Source: Roseomonas sp. CECT 9278
GTDB taxonomy: Bacteria; Pseudomonadota; Alphaproteobacteria; Acetobacterales; Acetobacteraceae
Length of the DNA: 63,554 nt
Direction: 5' to 3'
Assembly (NCBI RefSeq): GCF_918698155.1
Contig: NZ_CAKKLX010000029.1
Coordinates: forward strand, 1-63,554
Below the pieces are notes generated by a model. That model saw nothing but the letters and a program-made list of their open reading frames with translations, made no database searches and was not told the DNA's origin. How positions within the stretch are numbered: position 1 is the first letter of the stretch; each line of letters opens with the position of its first letter. Below are positions 1 through 11,542 of this stretch, one piece after another. Position numbers and translations under genes: made by a program.

Positions 1-36
1 GGCATGGTGCGCCCTTCCAACAGGTCCCACCCCTGA
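1..36 (+). CDS. Possible C-terminal tail of an upstream gene (partial)
   Basis: Frame 1 is open from the window edge and stops at a TGA at 34-36, giving a tail of 11 residues. Two strong hairpins follow directly, as expected after a gene end. In many alphaproteobacteria the gene before lnt encodes a CBS-domain CorC/HlyC-like protein, but nothing in these few residues identifies it. The fragment could also be non-coding. Confidence 0.22.
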   Translation, partial: GMVRPSNRSHP

Positions 37-73
37 GCCCCTCCCCCCCACCAGCCCTTCACTCTCCGCGGGT

Positions 74-127
74 CCGGGGGCACGTATGCCCCCGGCGGGT
101 GGGTCCGGGAGGGCAGAGCCCTCCCGG
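74..127 (+). terminator. Two tandem GC hairpins upstream of lnt
   Basis: The first hairpin has perfect 9-bp arms, CCGGGGGCA (74-82) and TGCCCCCGG (87-95), around a 4-base loop. The second has perfect 10-bp arms, CCGGGAGGGC (105-114) and GCCCTCCCGG (118-127), around AGA and followed by only two T. They probably end transcription of the gene to the left. The ATG at 86 lies inside the first hairpin, which argues against it being the lnt start. Confidence 0.6.
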
Positions 128-181
128 TTCGCCCCGCGCCAAGCCGCCCCCACCCCTTCACGCCTGCTAGGACCGCCGCGC

Positions 182-1768
182 ATGTGGGATCGTTTCCTGG
201 GTCATCTCGCCGCGCGGCGGGGGTGGCGGATGTGGGTCACGGCGGTGGGGCTGGGGGCCTTGGCGGCGCTGGCCTTGCCGCCGGTGCATGCGGTGCCGGT
301 CCTGTTCGTGGCGATCCCTGGATTGCTGGCGATGTGCGGCGCGCAGGGCGGGTCGCGCCGCGCCTTCTGGATAGGCTTTGCCTGGGGGTGGGGGTTTTTC
401 GCCGCCGGGCTGTACTGGATCACCCATGCCATCCTGACCGAGGTGGATCGGTTCTGGTGGCTGGTGCCGATCGCGGTGCCCGCGCTGGCGCTTCCGCTGG
501 CGGTGTTCGTGGCGCTGCCGGCGGCGGTGGCGGTGCGGGTGCCGGCCGGCTGGGCTCGCGTGCTGGTGTTCGGCGGCGCCTTCGTGCTGTGCGAATTGCT
601 GCGCGGCTGGGTGTTCACCGGTTTCCCGTGGAACCTGCTGGGCACCGTCTGGGCCTTCGAGGCGCTGCCGGTGCAGGGGGCGGCCTGGGTCGGCGTGCAT
701 GGCTTGTCGCTGGTGACGGTGCTGGTCGCGGCGACCCCGCTGCTGGGCTGGCGGGCGATGGCAGGCGGGGCCGCCGTGCTGGCCGGCTTCGCGGTGTTCG
801 GCGCGCTGCGCCTGTGGCCGGCGGAACCCGCACCGCAACCGGCCGGCATCCTGATCGTTCAAGGCAATGTGGCGCAGGAGGTGAAGTGGCGTGAGGACCA
901 GCGCATCCCGATCCTGCGCCGCTACATCGAGGGCACCCGGGATGCCGCCCTGGCTGCGTTGCGCGAACTGCCCCCTGAATCTAACCTGATTGTAATATGG
1001 CCCGAGACTGCCGTTCCGTTCCTGCTCGCCGACGATCCCGAGGTGCGGCAGCTGGTCGCGGGGGCCTTGCCGCAGCGCGCCATGCTGCTGACCGGCACGG
1101 TGCGGGCGGAGCGTGGGTTCGACGGGCGGGCCCGGCGCGTGTTCAATTCCCTGGTCGCGATCGACCCGGCGGGGGAGGTCCGTGGCCTGCAGGACAAGAT
1201 GCACCTGGTGCCCTTCGGCGAATACATGCCGCTGTCGGGCCTGCTGCCGGTGCGCCTGGTGCAGGGCGGCATGGATTTCACGCCGGGCGATTCGCGCCGC
1301 GCGGTGCGTGCGGGATGGGTGCCGGCCTTCGGTGCGCTGATCTGCTACGAGGTGATTTTTCCCGCAGCGGTTGTGCCGGCCGACCGTCCGGCCTGGTTGG
1401 TCAATGTCACCAACGACGCGTGGTTCGGGATCTCGGCGGGCCCGTGGCAGCACCTGGCGGCGGCGCGGTTGCGGTCGGTCGAGGAAGGGCTGCCGCTGGC
1501 ACGCGCGGCACAGACGGGTGTCTCGGCGGTTTTCGATGCACGCGGGCGGGAGGTTGCGCGCACGGAACTGGGTGAAACCGCGGTGTTGCAGGCGCCATTG
1601 CCCGCCCCGCGCGAGGCGACGCCCTTCGCGCGGCTTGGTCTTGTGATCCCGATCACTTTTTCGATGGGCGTGATCGCTCTGGGGTGGTTGTCGGGGCGAA
1701 GGGCGTCGCGCGGTGGGCGAGGCGCTGTTGGTGATCCGCTGCCGGACCGTCTCAAAAAACGAGAATAA
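182..1768 (+). CDS. lnt: Apolipoprotein N-acyltransferase Lnt
   Basis: This inner-membrane enzyme moves an acyl chain from a phospholipid to the N-terminal cysteine of lipoproteins, the last step of lipoprotein maturation. The 528-residue protein has a hydrophobic N-terminal half with several membrane segments, then a nitrilase-like domain. The catalytic triad is visible as E275 (WPETAVPF), K339 (QDKMHLVPFGEY) and C388 (LICYE), close to E267/K335/C387 of the E. coli enzyme. The length is normal for the family. I chose ATG 182 rather than ATG 86, because the extra 32 residues are low-complexity and ATG 86 falls in a hairpin loop. An HTH regulator follows about 120 bases downstream. Confidence 0.95.
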   Translation: MWDRFLGHLAARRGWRMWVTAVGLGALAALALPPVHAVPVLFVAIPGLLAMCGAQGGSRRAFWIGFAWGWGFFAAGLYWITHAILTEVDRFWWLVPIAVPALALPLAVFVALPAAVAVRVPAGWARVLVFGGAFVLCELLRGWVFTGFPWNLLGTVWAFEALPVQGAAWVGVHGLSLVTVLVAATPLLGWRAMAGGAAVLAGFAVFGALRLWPAEPAPQPAGILIVQGNVAQEVKWREDQRIPILRRYIEGTRDAALAALRELPPESNLIVIWPETAVPFLLADDPEVRQLVAGALPQRAMLLTGTVRAERGFDGRARRVFNSLVAIDPAGEVRGLQDKMHLVPFGEYMPLSGLLPVRLVQGGMDFTPGDSRRAVRAGWVPAFGALICYEVIFPAAVVPADRPAWLVNVTNDAWFGISAGPWQHLAAARLRSVEEGLPLARAAQTGVSAVFDARGREVARTELGETAVLQAPLPAPREATPFARLGLVIPITFSMGVIALGWLSGRRASRGGRGAVGDPLPDRLKKRE

Positions 1769-1777
1769 GAAAAAGAG

Positions 1778-1806
1778 TTGACGAAAGATGAAGCGCCGCC
1801 TATTCC
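1778..1806 (+). promoter_or_regulatory. Candidate sigma-70 promoter of the HTH regulator
   Basis: A TTGACG -35 box at 1778-1783 is followed by a 17-base spacer and TATTCC at 1801-1806. The -35 and spacing are good and the -10 is weak. A short inverted repeat, CAGGG (1817-1821) and CCCTG (1830-1834), lies just downstream, where an autoregulatory operator could sit. The regulator may therefore have its own promoter rather than depend on lnt read-through. Confidence 0.45.
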
Positions 1807-1886
1807 TGTGACACTCCAGGGGCGTTAATCCCTGACTTACCGTTATGCGAAGGGCGCGTGTACAAATGCGGGCTGCGGAGGGCCGG

Positions 1887-2342
1887 ATGGCGAGTGATGA
1901 GACCGTAGAGCGCGTCGAGCGCGAACACCGGGCCAGCCCGATCGACGTGCATGTCGGCACGCGTGTGCGCCTGCGCCGGACGCTCCTGGGCATGAGCCAG
2001 GAGAAGCTTGGCGAGGCGCTCGGCCTGACCTTCCAGCAGATCCAGAAGTATGAACGTGGGGTGAATCGTATCGGTGCCAGCCGGCTGTTCGACCTGGCGC
2101 GCGTGCTCGACGTGCCGATCGGCTTCTTCTTCGACGACATGTCGCCCGAGCTCGGCGGCAATGCCGCCAATCGTTCGCGCGGCGCCGCCTTCGGCTTCGC
2201 CGAGGGCCAGGAGGGCTTCGAGGACGATACGCTGCATCGCCGCGAGACGCTGGAGCTGGTGCGCGCCTATTACCGCATCACCGACCCGTCGGTCCGCAAG
2301 CGCGTCTTCGACCTGATCAAGACGCTGTCGCCGAACGAATAG
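1887..2342 (+). CDS. XRE-family HTH transcriptional regulator
   Basis: A 151-residue DNA-binding protein. A Cro/CI-type helix-turn-helix fills roughly residues 16-75, with the segment MSQEKLGEALGLTFQQIQKY and the typical YERGVNRI end of the recognition helix. The second half is acidic and ends in a short helical stretch (LVRAYYRITDPSVRKRVFDL) seen in this alphaproteobacterial regulator type. In many alphaproteobacteria the gene sits between lnt and metK. Here the metK side is replaced by a convergent gene. I chose ATG 1887 because GGAG lies upstream; ATG 1845 and ATG 1866 are alternatives. The target genes are unknown. Confidence 0.85.
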   Translation: MASDETVERVEREHRASPIDVHVGTRVRLRRTLLGMSQEKLGEALGLTFQQIQKYERGVNRIGASRLFDLARVLDVPIGFFFDDMSPELGGNAANRSRGAAFGFAEGQEGFEDDTLHRRETLELVRAYYRITDPSVRKRVFDLIKTLSPNE

Positions 2343-2346
2343 CCTG

Positions 2347-2375
2347 GCGCGCCGCGGGTCACACCCCGCGCGCGC
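2347..2375. terminator. Imperfect GC hairpin between convergent genes
   Basis: CGCGGGT (2353-2359) can pair with ACCCCGCG (2363-2370) with one bulged base, extended outward by GC alternation. It lies between the HTH gene and the convergent small exported protein, overlapping the end of the latter. There is no T-run, so the assignment as a bidirectional terminator is tentative. Confidence 0.3.
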
Positions 2376-2822
2376 AATGCAGCACCACCGTCGGGCGGCC
2401 TGGGGTGATCTGCAGGTCGATCTCGTCCGGCCGTGTCCAGCCGAGCGTGATGGTGCCGCTGGCCGGGTCCAGCCCGCGTTCCTGGGGCGCGCCGAACAGG
2501 CGTTCGAGCCGTGCCCGCACCGCATCCGCCTGCGCCGGGTCGCCCTGCGCCGACACGCAGACCAGGCCGCCATTGCGTGCATCGAAGGCGAAGGCGACGG
2601 TCAGCCGCAAGGCGCCCGACGCGAATTCGCCCGAGGCGCGGTATTCCATGCGCGCATTCGGCACCGGCCGTCGTTCGGCCAGCGGCAGCGCCCGGACGGC
2701 CCCGCGGGAGGCGGCCAGCACCTGCTGCTGGGTCATGCCCCAGCGCGTGAATTCCCAATGCGCCGCGGCGGGCTGGACCAGGCCCAGGAGCAGGGCGCCC
2801 GCAAGCAGGCTCCGCCCCCGCA

Positions 2823-2826
<4 letters not shown>
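2359..2826 (-). CDS. Hypothetical exported protein coupled to secA
   Basis: A protein of about 155 residues that I cannot assign to a named family. It starts with a short basic region and a hydrophobic stretch ending in PAAAHW, a good Sec signal peptide with cleavage near residue 22. The mature part is soluble and about 130 residues long. The GTG at 2826 overlaps the secA stop as GTGA and an ATG follows directly, so either can be the start. The overlap points to translation coupled to secA. A role near the envelope or in secretion is inference from position only. Confidence 0.7.
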
Positions 2827-5567
<2,741 letters not shown>

Positions 5568-5696
5568 CGGGGGTGTCGGTCTCCGTCGGGCGGGCGGCCC
5601 GGGCGAGCATCGCCCCACGACAGGGGCATGGACTCGGATCGCGCCGCGCCCGGCCGGACCGAGCATGTCCAGGCGGGTCGCGGCGCGGCCCCGGCA

Positions 5697-5725
5697 GAGA
5701 TAGGCGGGCACTCCCCCCGGGTCAA
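5697..5725 (-). promoter_or_regulatory. Candidate secA promoter
   Basis: Read on the minus strand, TTGACC (5725-5720) is followed by exactly 17 bases and TATCTC (5702-5697). This gives a 5' leader of roughly 120 bases before the secA ATG at 5567. The 235-base gap is shared with the divergent parvulin gene, for which I see no equally clear promoter. Confidence 0.5.
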
Positions 5726-5802
5726 CGCCGGCCGGGCTTTCCCTGCCTTGTGGCGCCGTGACGCTTCGGCCATCTTCGGGCCTTCCCCAGACCCGAGACC
5801 AC

Positions 5803-6750
5803 ATGATGCCGCCGCGCCGCCCTGCCCTTCCGCTCCGTGCGGCCCTTGCCCTGGCGATCACCGCCTGGGCCGTGCAGCCGGCGGGGGCGCAGCAACCGGC
5901 CCCGGCCCCGGCGGCATCGCCGGCCACCCCGGCCGATACCGTCGTCGCGCGGGTGGATGGCGAGGCGATCACGCTGGCGGACCTGGCCGCCGCGGCGCGC
6001 GACCTGCCCGAGGAAGTCCGCGGCGCACCGCCGCAGATGCTCTATCCCCTGCTGCTCGACCAGATGATCGCGGGCCGTTCCGTGACCGCCGCCGCACGCC
6101 GCGCGCGGCTGGACCAGGATGCCGAGGTGCGCGCCCGCATTCGCCGGGCCGAGGAACAGGAACTCCAGCAGGCCTGGCTGTCGCGCGAGATCGCGTCCCG
6201 CGTCAACGACGCCGCCATCCGCGCCCGCTACGACCGCGAGGTCGCCGGCCGCCCGGCCGAGGAAGAAGTCCGCGCCCGCCACATCCTGGTCCCCACCGAA
6301 TCCGAGGCGCGCGCCGCGCTGGCCGAGGTGCGCGGCGGCGCCGACTTCATGGCGGTGGCGCAGCGCCGGTCCACCGGCCCGGGCGCGCGGGAGGGCGGCG
6401 ACCTCGGCTTCTTCCGCCGCGCCGACATGGTGCCCGAATTCGCCGAGGCGGCGTTCCGGCTGCAGCCCGGCCAGGTCAGCGAGAACCCGGTGCAGTCCCC
6501 CTTCGGCTGGCATGTCATCAAGGTCGAGGAACGCCGCACCGCCGCCGCCCCGCCCTTCGAGGAAGTGGCCCAGGCGATCCGTCAGCAGCTGATGGAGGCC
6601 GAGGTCACCGCCGCCGTCGAGCGCGCCCGCGGCGAGGCGCGGGTCGAGCGCTTCAACCTGGATGGCTCCGCTCCGCGCGCCATCGACGCCGCCGAACCGC
6701 CCGCGCCGGCCGGCCCGCCCGCACGACCGGGTGCGCCGGCCCGGCGCTGA
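5803..6750 (+). CDS. Periplasmic parvulin-type peptidyl-prolyl isomerase
   Basis: A 315-residue exported folding helper of the SurA/PrsA type. A signal peptide ([17 protein letters not shown]) ends near residue 28, followed by an Ala/Pro-rich linker and an N-terminal helical chaperone-like region. The parvulin domain lies at about 165-255, with the motifs [24 protein letters not shown] and [10 protein letters not shown]. The C-terminal tail is Pro/Ala-rich. It is divergent from secA, consistent with a joint role in export and envelope protein folding. I chose ATG 5803; the longer frame start at 5758 lacks signal-peptide character. Confidence 0.9.
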   Translation: MMPPRRPALPLRAALALAITAWAVQPAGAQQPAPAPAASPATPADTVVARVDGEAITLADLAAAARDLPEEVRGAPPQMLYPLLLDQMIAGRSVTAAARRARLDQDAEVRARIRRAEEQELQQAWLSREIASRVNDAAIRARYDREVAGRPAEEEVRARHILVPTESEARAALAEVRGGADFMAVAQRRSTGPGAREGGDLGFFRRADMVPEFAEAAFRLQPGQVSENPVQSPFGWHVIKVEERRTAAAPPFEEVAQAIRQQLMEAEVTAAVERARGEARVERFNLDGSAPRAIDAAEPPAPAGPPARPGAPARR

Positions 6751-6857
6751 AGCGCCCTGGAGATTGCCGGCACCGGCCCGCGCCGGCGCCGCGTAGCGCA
6801 ACGGCCGCTGGTTGCGGCCGCTGACCAAGACCACGACGCACGAAACGAGGAACCGCC

Positions 6858-8096
6858 ATGGCTGGCCAGGCCCACCCCGTCTCCCCCCTCGCGCTGCCCA
6901 TGCCCGAGATGCCGCCGGTGCCCGGCGTGCAGGTCGCCACCGGCATGGCCGAGATCCGCTACCGCGCGCGCGAGGACGTGATGGCCATGGCCTTCCCGGC
7001 CGGCACCACGGCGGCGGGGGTGTTCACCAAGAACCGCTGCCCGGGCGCGCCGGTCGAATGGTCGCGCGCCGCGCTGAAGGGCGGCCGCGCGCGCGGGCTG
7101 GTGGTGACCTCGGGCAATTCCAACGTCTTCACCGGCAAGGCCGGGCGCGAGACCTGCGCGCGCACCGCCGAGGAAGCCGCCCGCATCCTGGGCTGCAAGC
7201 CGAAGGAGATCTTCCTCGCCAGCACCGGCGTGATCGGCGAGCGCCTGCCGACCGAAAAGCTGGTCGGCGCGCTGCCGGCGGTGTTCGGCGCGGTGGCGGA
7301 GGCCGGCTTCGGCCACGCCGCGCGCGCCATCATGACCACCGACACCTTCCCCAAGGCCGCCACGCGCACCGCCATGATCGGCGAGACCAGCGTGACCATC
7401 GCCGGCATCGCCAAGGGGTCGGGCATGATCGCCCCCGACATGGCGACGATGCTGTCCTTCCTGGCGACCGACGCGAAGATTCCTGCCGCCGCCCTGCAGG
7501 CGCTGCTGAAGAAGGGCTGCGACAGGTCGTTCAACTGCGTGACGGTGGATTCCGACACCTCGACCTCCGACACCGTGATGCTGTTCGCCACCGGCGTGGC
7601 GAAGCACCCGCGCGTGCCGGCCGAGGGCGGCCCGGTGCTCAAGGACTTCGCCCGCGCACTGAACGAGGTGCTGATGGACCTCGCGCTGATGGTCGCGCGC
7701 GACGGCGAGGGCGCGCAGAAGCTGATCCGCATCGACGTGACCGGCGCCGTCACGGCGCGTTCCGCGCACCGCATCGGCATGTGCATCGCCAATTCGCCGC
7801 TGGTGAAGACCGCCATCGCCGGCGAGGACGCGAATTGGGGCCGCATCGTCATGGCCGTGGGCAAGGCCGGCGAGCCGGCCGATCGCGACAAGCTGTCGAT
7901 CGCGGTCGGCGGCACCTGGATGGCGCGCGACGGCGGCGTGGTGGATGGCTACGACGAGACGCCCGTGGTGGCCCACATGAAGGGGCGCGAGGTCGAGATC
8001 ACGGTCGATATCGGCCTCGGCCGCGGCAAGGCCACGGTGTGGACCTGCGACCTGACGCATGGGTACATCGACATCAACGGGTCGTACCGGAGCTGA
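6858..8096 (+). CDS. argJ: Bifunctional ornithine acetyltransferase / N-acetylglutamate synthase ArgJ
   Basis: This enzyme of the cyclic arginine pathway moves the acetyl group from N-acetylornithine to glutamate and can also use acetyl-CoA. The 412-residue precursor shows the self-cleavage site ATML. Thr197 becomes the N-terminal nucleophile of the beta chain after cleavage behind KGSGMIAPDMA. The STGVIGERLP segment and the C-terminal YIDINGSYRS are also typical. GAGGAA lies just ahead of the ATG. It follows the parvulin gene after about 107 bases and ends facing the CoA-transferase gene. Confidence 0.96.
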   Translation: MAGQAHPVSPLALPMPEMPPVPGVQVATGMAEIRYRAREDVMAMAFPAGTTAAGVFTKNRCPGAPVEWSRAALKGGRARGLVVTSGNSNVFTGKAGRETCARTAEEAARILGCKPKEIFLASTGVIGERLPTEKLVGALPAVFGAVAEAGFGHAARAIMTTDTFPKAATRTAMIGETSVTIAGIAKGSGMIAPDMATMLSFLATDAKIPAAALQALLKKGCDRSFNCVTVDSDTSTSDTVMLFATGVAKHPRVPAEGGPVLKDFARALNEVLMDLALMVARDGEGAQKLIRIDVTGAVTARSAHRIGMCIANSPLVKTAIAGEDANWGRIVMAVGKAGEPADRDKLSIAVGGTWMARDGGVVDGYDETPVVAHMKGREVEITVDIGLGRGKATVWTCDLTHGYIDINGSYRS

Positions 8097-8103
8097 GGCC
8101 GTC

Positions 8104-8132
8104 GCGCGCCGCGTCCCGCGCGGGCGGCGCGC
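8104..8132. terminator. GC hairpin between convergent argJ and CoA-transferase genes
   Basis: Perfect 9-bp arms GCGCGCCGC (8104-8112) and GCGGCGCGC (8124-8132) sit 8 bases after the argJ stop. There is no T-run. The position between two converging genes suggests a bidirectional terminator. Confidence 0.45.
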
Positions 8133-8213
8133 TGCCATGGCGGATGCGGGCGCGCCGGATCGGCTGACCAGGCCCGGCAGCGCACGCCGCCGCCGCCGTG
8201 AACCCGGGCGCTG

Positions 8214-9425
8214 CTATTCCCCCTGTGCGATCCGCCCGGTCACGCCGAGCGCCGCGAGCTGCGCGATCTCCTCCGCCGTGTAGCCGGCCTCGTGCAGCAC
8301 ATCCGCGCCGTCGGCGCCAAGGCGTGGTGCCGGGCGGCGTTCGCCGGCCGGGCTGGCGGACCAGCGCGGACCGATCGCCGGCCGGCGCAGGCGGCCTTCC
8401 GTCGGGTGGTCTTCTGCCTCGAAGAAGCCGGTGGCGCGCAGGTGGGGGTCGTCGAACAGCGCGGCGATCTCGTTCACCGGCATGGCAGGGATGTCGGCCG
8501 CGATGAAGAAGTCCATCCACGCCGCCGTGTCGCGCTGCGCCATGATGCCGGCGACCATGTCGAGGATCTCGTCGATATGTGCGATGCGCGCGCCGTGGTC
8601 GGCGAAGCGCGGATCGGTCGCGACCAGGTCGGGCATGCCGAGCCCGGCGCAGAAGGCGCGCCAGTGCTTGTCGGTATAGACCATCGCGCAGATCCAGCCG
8701 TCCCGCGTGCGATAGGGCCGCCGGCCCGGCGAGAGCATGCGCGCATAGCCGCCCTGGTCGAGCGGCGGGTCGAAGCTCAGCCCGCCCAGGTGGTCGCCGA
8801 GCACGAAGGGCAGCATCGTCTCGAACATCGGCACGTCGACGCGCTGGCCCTGGCCGGTCTTCTCCCGGTGCAGCAGCGCGGCCGAGATCGCGCCGGCGGC
8901 CGCGAGCCCGACCACGCGGTCCACCAGGCCGAGAGGCACGTAGCCCGGCGTGCCGCCATGGATGCGCGCATTCAGCGCGGCGACGCCGACCGCGCCCTGC
9001 ATCAGGTCGTCATAGGCGGACAGCGCGGCATAGGGTCCTTCCTGCGCGAAGCCATAGACGCCGGCATAGACGATGCGCGGATTGACGCGCGCCACCGCCG
9101 CGTAGCCCAGGCCGAGCCTTTCCATCGAATGCGGGCGCAGGTTGTAGACCAGCACGTCGGCGCGCTCCGCGAGCCGCAGCGCGGCCGCGAGGCCCTGAGG
9201 CTTCTTGAGGTCGAGCACCAGGCTGCGCTTGCCGCGATTGGTGTTGAGGAAGATCGGCCCCATCCCGGCATTCCGCGCCGGGCCGATGTGGCGGACGATG
9301 TCGCCCTCCGGCGGCTCGACCTTCACCACCTCGGCGCCCATGTCGGCCAGGGTCTGCGTCGCGTAGGGCCCCATCAGCGTCGAGGTGAGGTCGAGGACGC
9401 GGATCCCGGCGAGCGGACCAGCCAT
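8214..9425 (-). CDS. Family III (CaiB/BaiF) CoA-transferase
   Basis: A 403-residue enzyme that moves CoA between carboxylic acids. The N-terminal fold starts GPLAGIRVLDLT, followed by TLADMGAEVVKVEPP and NRGKRSLVLDLK, then the conserved aspartate region AYDDLMQG and TGQGQRVDVPMFE. Many relatives are wrongly named racemases or carnitine dehydratases, and the substrate cannot be read from the sequence. Start ATG 9425 (MAGPLAG) fits the family; the longer reading frame adds 22 unlikely residues. The divergent neighbour is a Bug-type binding protein, a frequent pairing for uptake and activation of an organic acid. Confidence 0.9.
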   Translation of the reverse strand: MAGPLAGIRVLDLTSTLMGPYATQTLADMGAEVVKVEPPEGDIVRHIGPARNAGMGPIFLNTNRGKRSLVLDLKKPQGLAAALRLAERADVLVYNLRPHSMERLGLGYAAVARVNPRIVYAGVYGFAQEGPYAALSAYDDLMQGAVGVAALNARIHGGTPGYVPLGLVDRVVGLAAAGAISAALLHREKTGQGQRVDVPMFETMLPFVLGDHLGGLSFDPPLDQGGYARMLSPGRRPYRTRDGWICAMVYTDKHWRAFCAGLGMPDLVATDPRFADHGARIAHIDEILDMVAGIMAQRDTAAWMDFFIAADIPAMPVNEIAALFDDPHLRATGFFEAEDHPTEGRLRRPAIGPRWSASPAGERRPAPRLGADGADVLHEAGYTAEEIAQLAALGVTGRIAQGE

Positions 9426-9547
9426 GGGCGTCAGGCTCCGGCCCGCGCTGGCGGCGGGCGATGTGTTCACGACAGTGGACAACAGGAACACGCAGGCGAA
9501 AACTTCGTCAAACGCGCCCGGCTGCCGGCCGGCGGGGAGGAGACGAG

Positions 9548-10537
9548 ATGACAGCCATGCGGTTCGATCGGCGCGCGATGCTTGGTGTGGCGGCGGGCAT
9601 GGTGGCAGCGCCCGCGCTGGCGCAGCCCGCCTGGCCGCGGCAGCCGGTCCGCATCATCGTTCCCGCCGCGGGCGGTGGTTCGTCCGACCCCGTCGCGCGC
9701 TTCGCCGCGCAGGACTTCCAGCGGCGCTTCGGCCAGCCCTTCGTGATCGAGAACCGCCCCGGCGCCTCCGGCAATGTCGGCATGATGGCGGCGGCACGCG
9801 CGCCGAATGACGGGCACACGCTGCTGTTCAGCTGGGCCGGGCCGCTCGCCACCAACATGGCGCTGTATCGCAACCTGACCTTCCATTCGCAGCGCGACTT
9901 CGACCCCATCGCGCGCTTCGGCGCGATCCCGAATGCGCTCGTGGTCGGGAAGAATTCGCCGGCGGCGACGCTGGCTGACCTGGTGGCCATGGCGCGGGCC
10001 AATCCGGGCGGCGTGAGCTACGGGTCGACGGGCAGCGGCAGCTCGATGCACCTGGCCGGCGCGATGCTGGCGGCGGCCACGGGCACGCAGTTGACGCATG
10101 TGCCCTATACCTCGCCTGCCGCCGCCACCACGGATGCCATTGCCGGGCGGCTGAGCGCGATGTTCCTCGGCGCGCCAGGGACAGTGCCGCTCAGCCGTGC
10201 GGGCGAGATCCGCGTGCTTGCCGTGCTGGCGGACAAGCGCGCGGATGTGCTGCCCGACGTGCCAACCGCCGCCGAACAGGGCTATCCGAGCGTGGTGATG
10301 GGCACCTGGTTCGCCTGGCTGGCGCCCAAGGGCGTACCGGCGGCGGTCGTCACGGCGTTGAACGGGGCGGTGAACGAGATGCTCGACGGCCCGGGGCGTG
10401 CGTGGCTGGTGCAGCAGGGCCTCGATGTCGCGGATGGCGCGGCGGGCGGGTCCCCGGCCGATCTGGAGCGCTTCCTGGCGACGGAGATCGAGCGCCATGC
10501 GGCGCTCGTGCGCTCGGCGAACATCACGGTCGACTGA
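9548..10537 (+). CDS. Bug/TctC-family periplasmic solute-binding protein
   Basis: A 329-residue extracytoplasmic binding protein of the tripartite tricarboxylate transporter type. The signal peptide has the twin-arginine-like DRRAML followed by a hydrophobic stretch ending PALAQ. Family motifs are WPRQPVRIIVP, ENRPGASGNVG, DGHTLLF, YGSTGSGSSMHLAG and VPYTSPAAATTDAIAG. No membrane partners (TctA/TctB) are present here, which is common for these expanded families. The ligand is probably a carboxylate, perhaps one activated by the divergent CoA-transferase (inference). GAGGAG precedes the ATG. Confidence 0.9.
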   Translation: MTAMRFDRRAMLGVAAGMVAAPALAQPAWPRQPVRIIVPAAGGGSSDPVARFAAQDFQRRFGQPFVIENRPGASGNVGMMAAARAPNDGHTLLFSWAGPLATNMALYRNLTFHSQRDFDPIARFGAIPNALVVGKNSPAATLADLVAMARANPGGVSYGSTGSGSSMHLAGAMLAAATGTQLTHVPYTSPAAATTDAIAGRLSAMFLGAPGTVPLSRAGEIRVLAVLADKRADVLPDVPTAAEQGYPSVVMGTWFAWLAPKGVPAAVVTALNGAVNEMLDGPGRAWLVQQGLDVADGAAGGSPADLERFLATEIERHAALVRSANITVD

Positions 10538-10573
10538 CCGTTGGCGCCTGCGCGTGGCGATGCGCGGCGCGGC

Positions 10574-11542
10574 TCAGCCGTGCAGGTGGCAGGCCACGCC
10601 GCCGCCGCCCGCCGCGGCGGTCCAGCGCGGCGCCGTGGTCGAGCACACCGGCATCGCCTGCACGCAGCGGGGATGGAAGGGGCAGCCCGGCGGCGGATTC
10701 GCCGCGGACGGAATTTCGCCGACGATGCGCGGCAGCACGCCACGCTGCGCTGGGTCCGGCACCGGCGAGGCCTCGCGCAGCATCTTCGCGTAGGGATGCA
10801 GCGGGTCGGCCAGCACGCGGGCCGAGGGCCCTTCCTCGACGATGCGGCCGAGATACATCACCGCGACGCGGTCGCAGAACCAGCGGATCACCGAGAGGTC
10901 GTGGCTGACGAACAGGAAGGACAGCCCGCGGCGTTCGCGCAACTGCTTCAGCAGCAGCAGCACCTGCGCCTGCACCGAGACATCGAGCGCGCTGACGGGT
11001 TCATCCGCGACGATCAGCTCAGGCTCCAGCGTGAGCGCGCGGGCGATGCCGATGCGCTGGCGCTGCCCGCCGGAGAATTCATGCGGCAGGCGATCGAGCG
11101 CGCCGGGCGGCAGGCCGACCTCATCGAGCAGCGCGGCGGCCCGGTCGCGTGCCTCGCGCCCGGTCGCGATGCCATGGACGCGCATCGGTTCCATCAATGC
11201 CGAACCGATGGTCTGCCGCGGATCGAGCGAGGAATAGGGGTCCTGGAAGACGATCTGCATCTTCCGCCGCAGCGCCTTCAGCGCGGCGCCGCGCGCGGCG
11301 CGCACATCCTCCCCGCGATACATGACCTGGCCGGCATCGGGTTCGATCAGGCGAAGCAGGGCGCGCGCCGCGGTGGACTTGCCGCAGCCGGATTCGCCGA
11401 CCAGGCCGAAGGCCTCGCCCGGCGCGATGGTGAAGGAGACGTCCTCGACCGCGCGCACGGTCACGGTGCGCGGGCGCGGGAAGCCCTTGCGCTGCACGAA
11501 GTGCTTGCGCAGGCCCTGGACGGAGAGCAGCGGCTCACTCAT
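10574..11542 (-). CDS. Opp/Dpp ABC transporter ATP-binding protein, F type (system 1)
   Basis: A 322-residue cytoplasmic ATPase and the last gene of the minus-strand importer operon. Walker A GESGCGKST is at 49-57, then Q-loop FQDPYSSLDPR, signature EFSGGQRQR, Walker B ELIVADEP and switch SHDLSVI. The C-terminal Opp/Dpp extension carries the four-cysteine region GCPFHPRC...C...ACH. Start ATG 11542 was chosen because it precedes the first strand; it overlaps the permease stop by 8 bases. It faces the Bug-type gene at a 36-base convergent gap. Confidence 0.92.
   Translation of the reverse strand: MSEPLLSVQGLRKHFVQRKGFPRPRTVTVRAVEDVSFTIAPGEAFGLVGESGCGKSTAARALLRLIEPDAGQVMYRGEDVRAARGAALKALRRKMQIVFQDPYSSLDPRQTIGSALMEPMRVHGIATGREARDRAAALLDEVGLPPGALDRLPHEFSGGQRQRIGIARALTLEPELIVADEPVSALDVSVQAQVLLLLKQLRERRGLSFLFVSHDLSVIRWFCDRVAVMYLGRIVEEGPSARVLADPLHPYAKMLREASPVPDPAQRGVLPRIVGEIPSAANPPPGCPFHPRCVQAMPVCSTTAPRWTAAAGGGGVACHLHG

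Noticed and set aside
86..181. N-terminal extension of Lnt
   Set aside because: The ATG at 86 is in the loop of a terminator-like hairpin and the 32 extra residues are low-complexity. Family length and triad positions fit ATG 182.
5568..5972. 135-residue N-terminal extension of SecA
   Set aside because: SecA proteins start close to the segment at 5567. The extension is Arg/Gly/Pro-rich and overlaps the candidate promoter.
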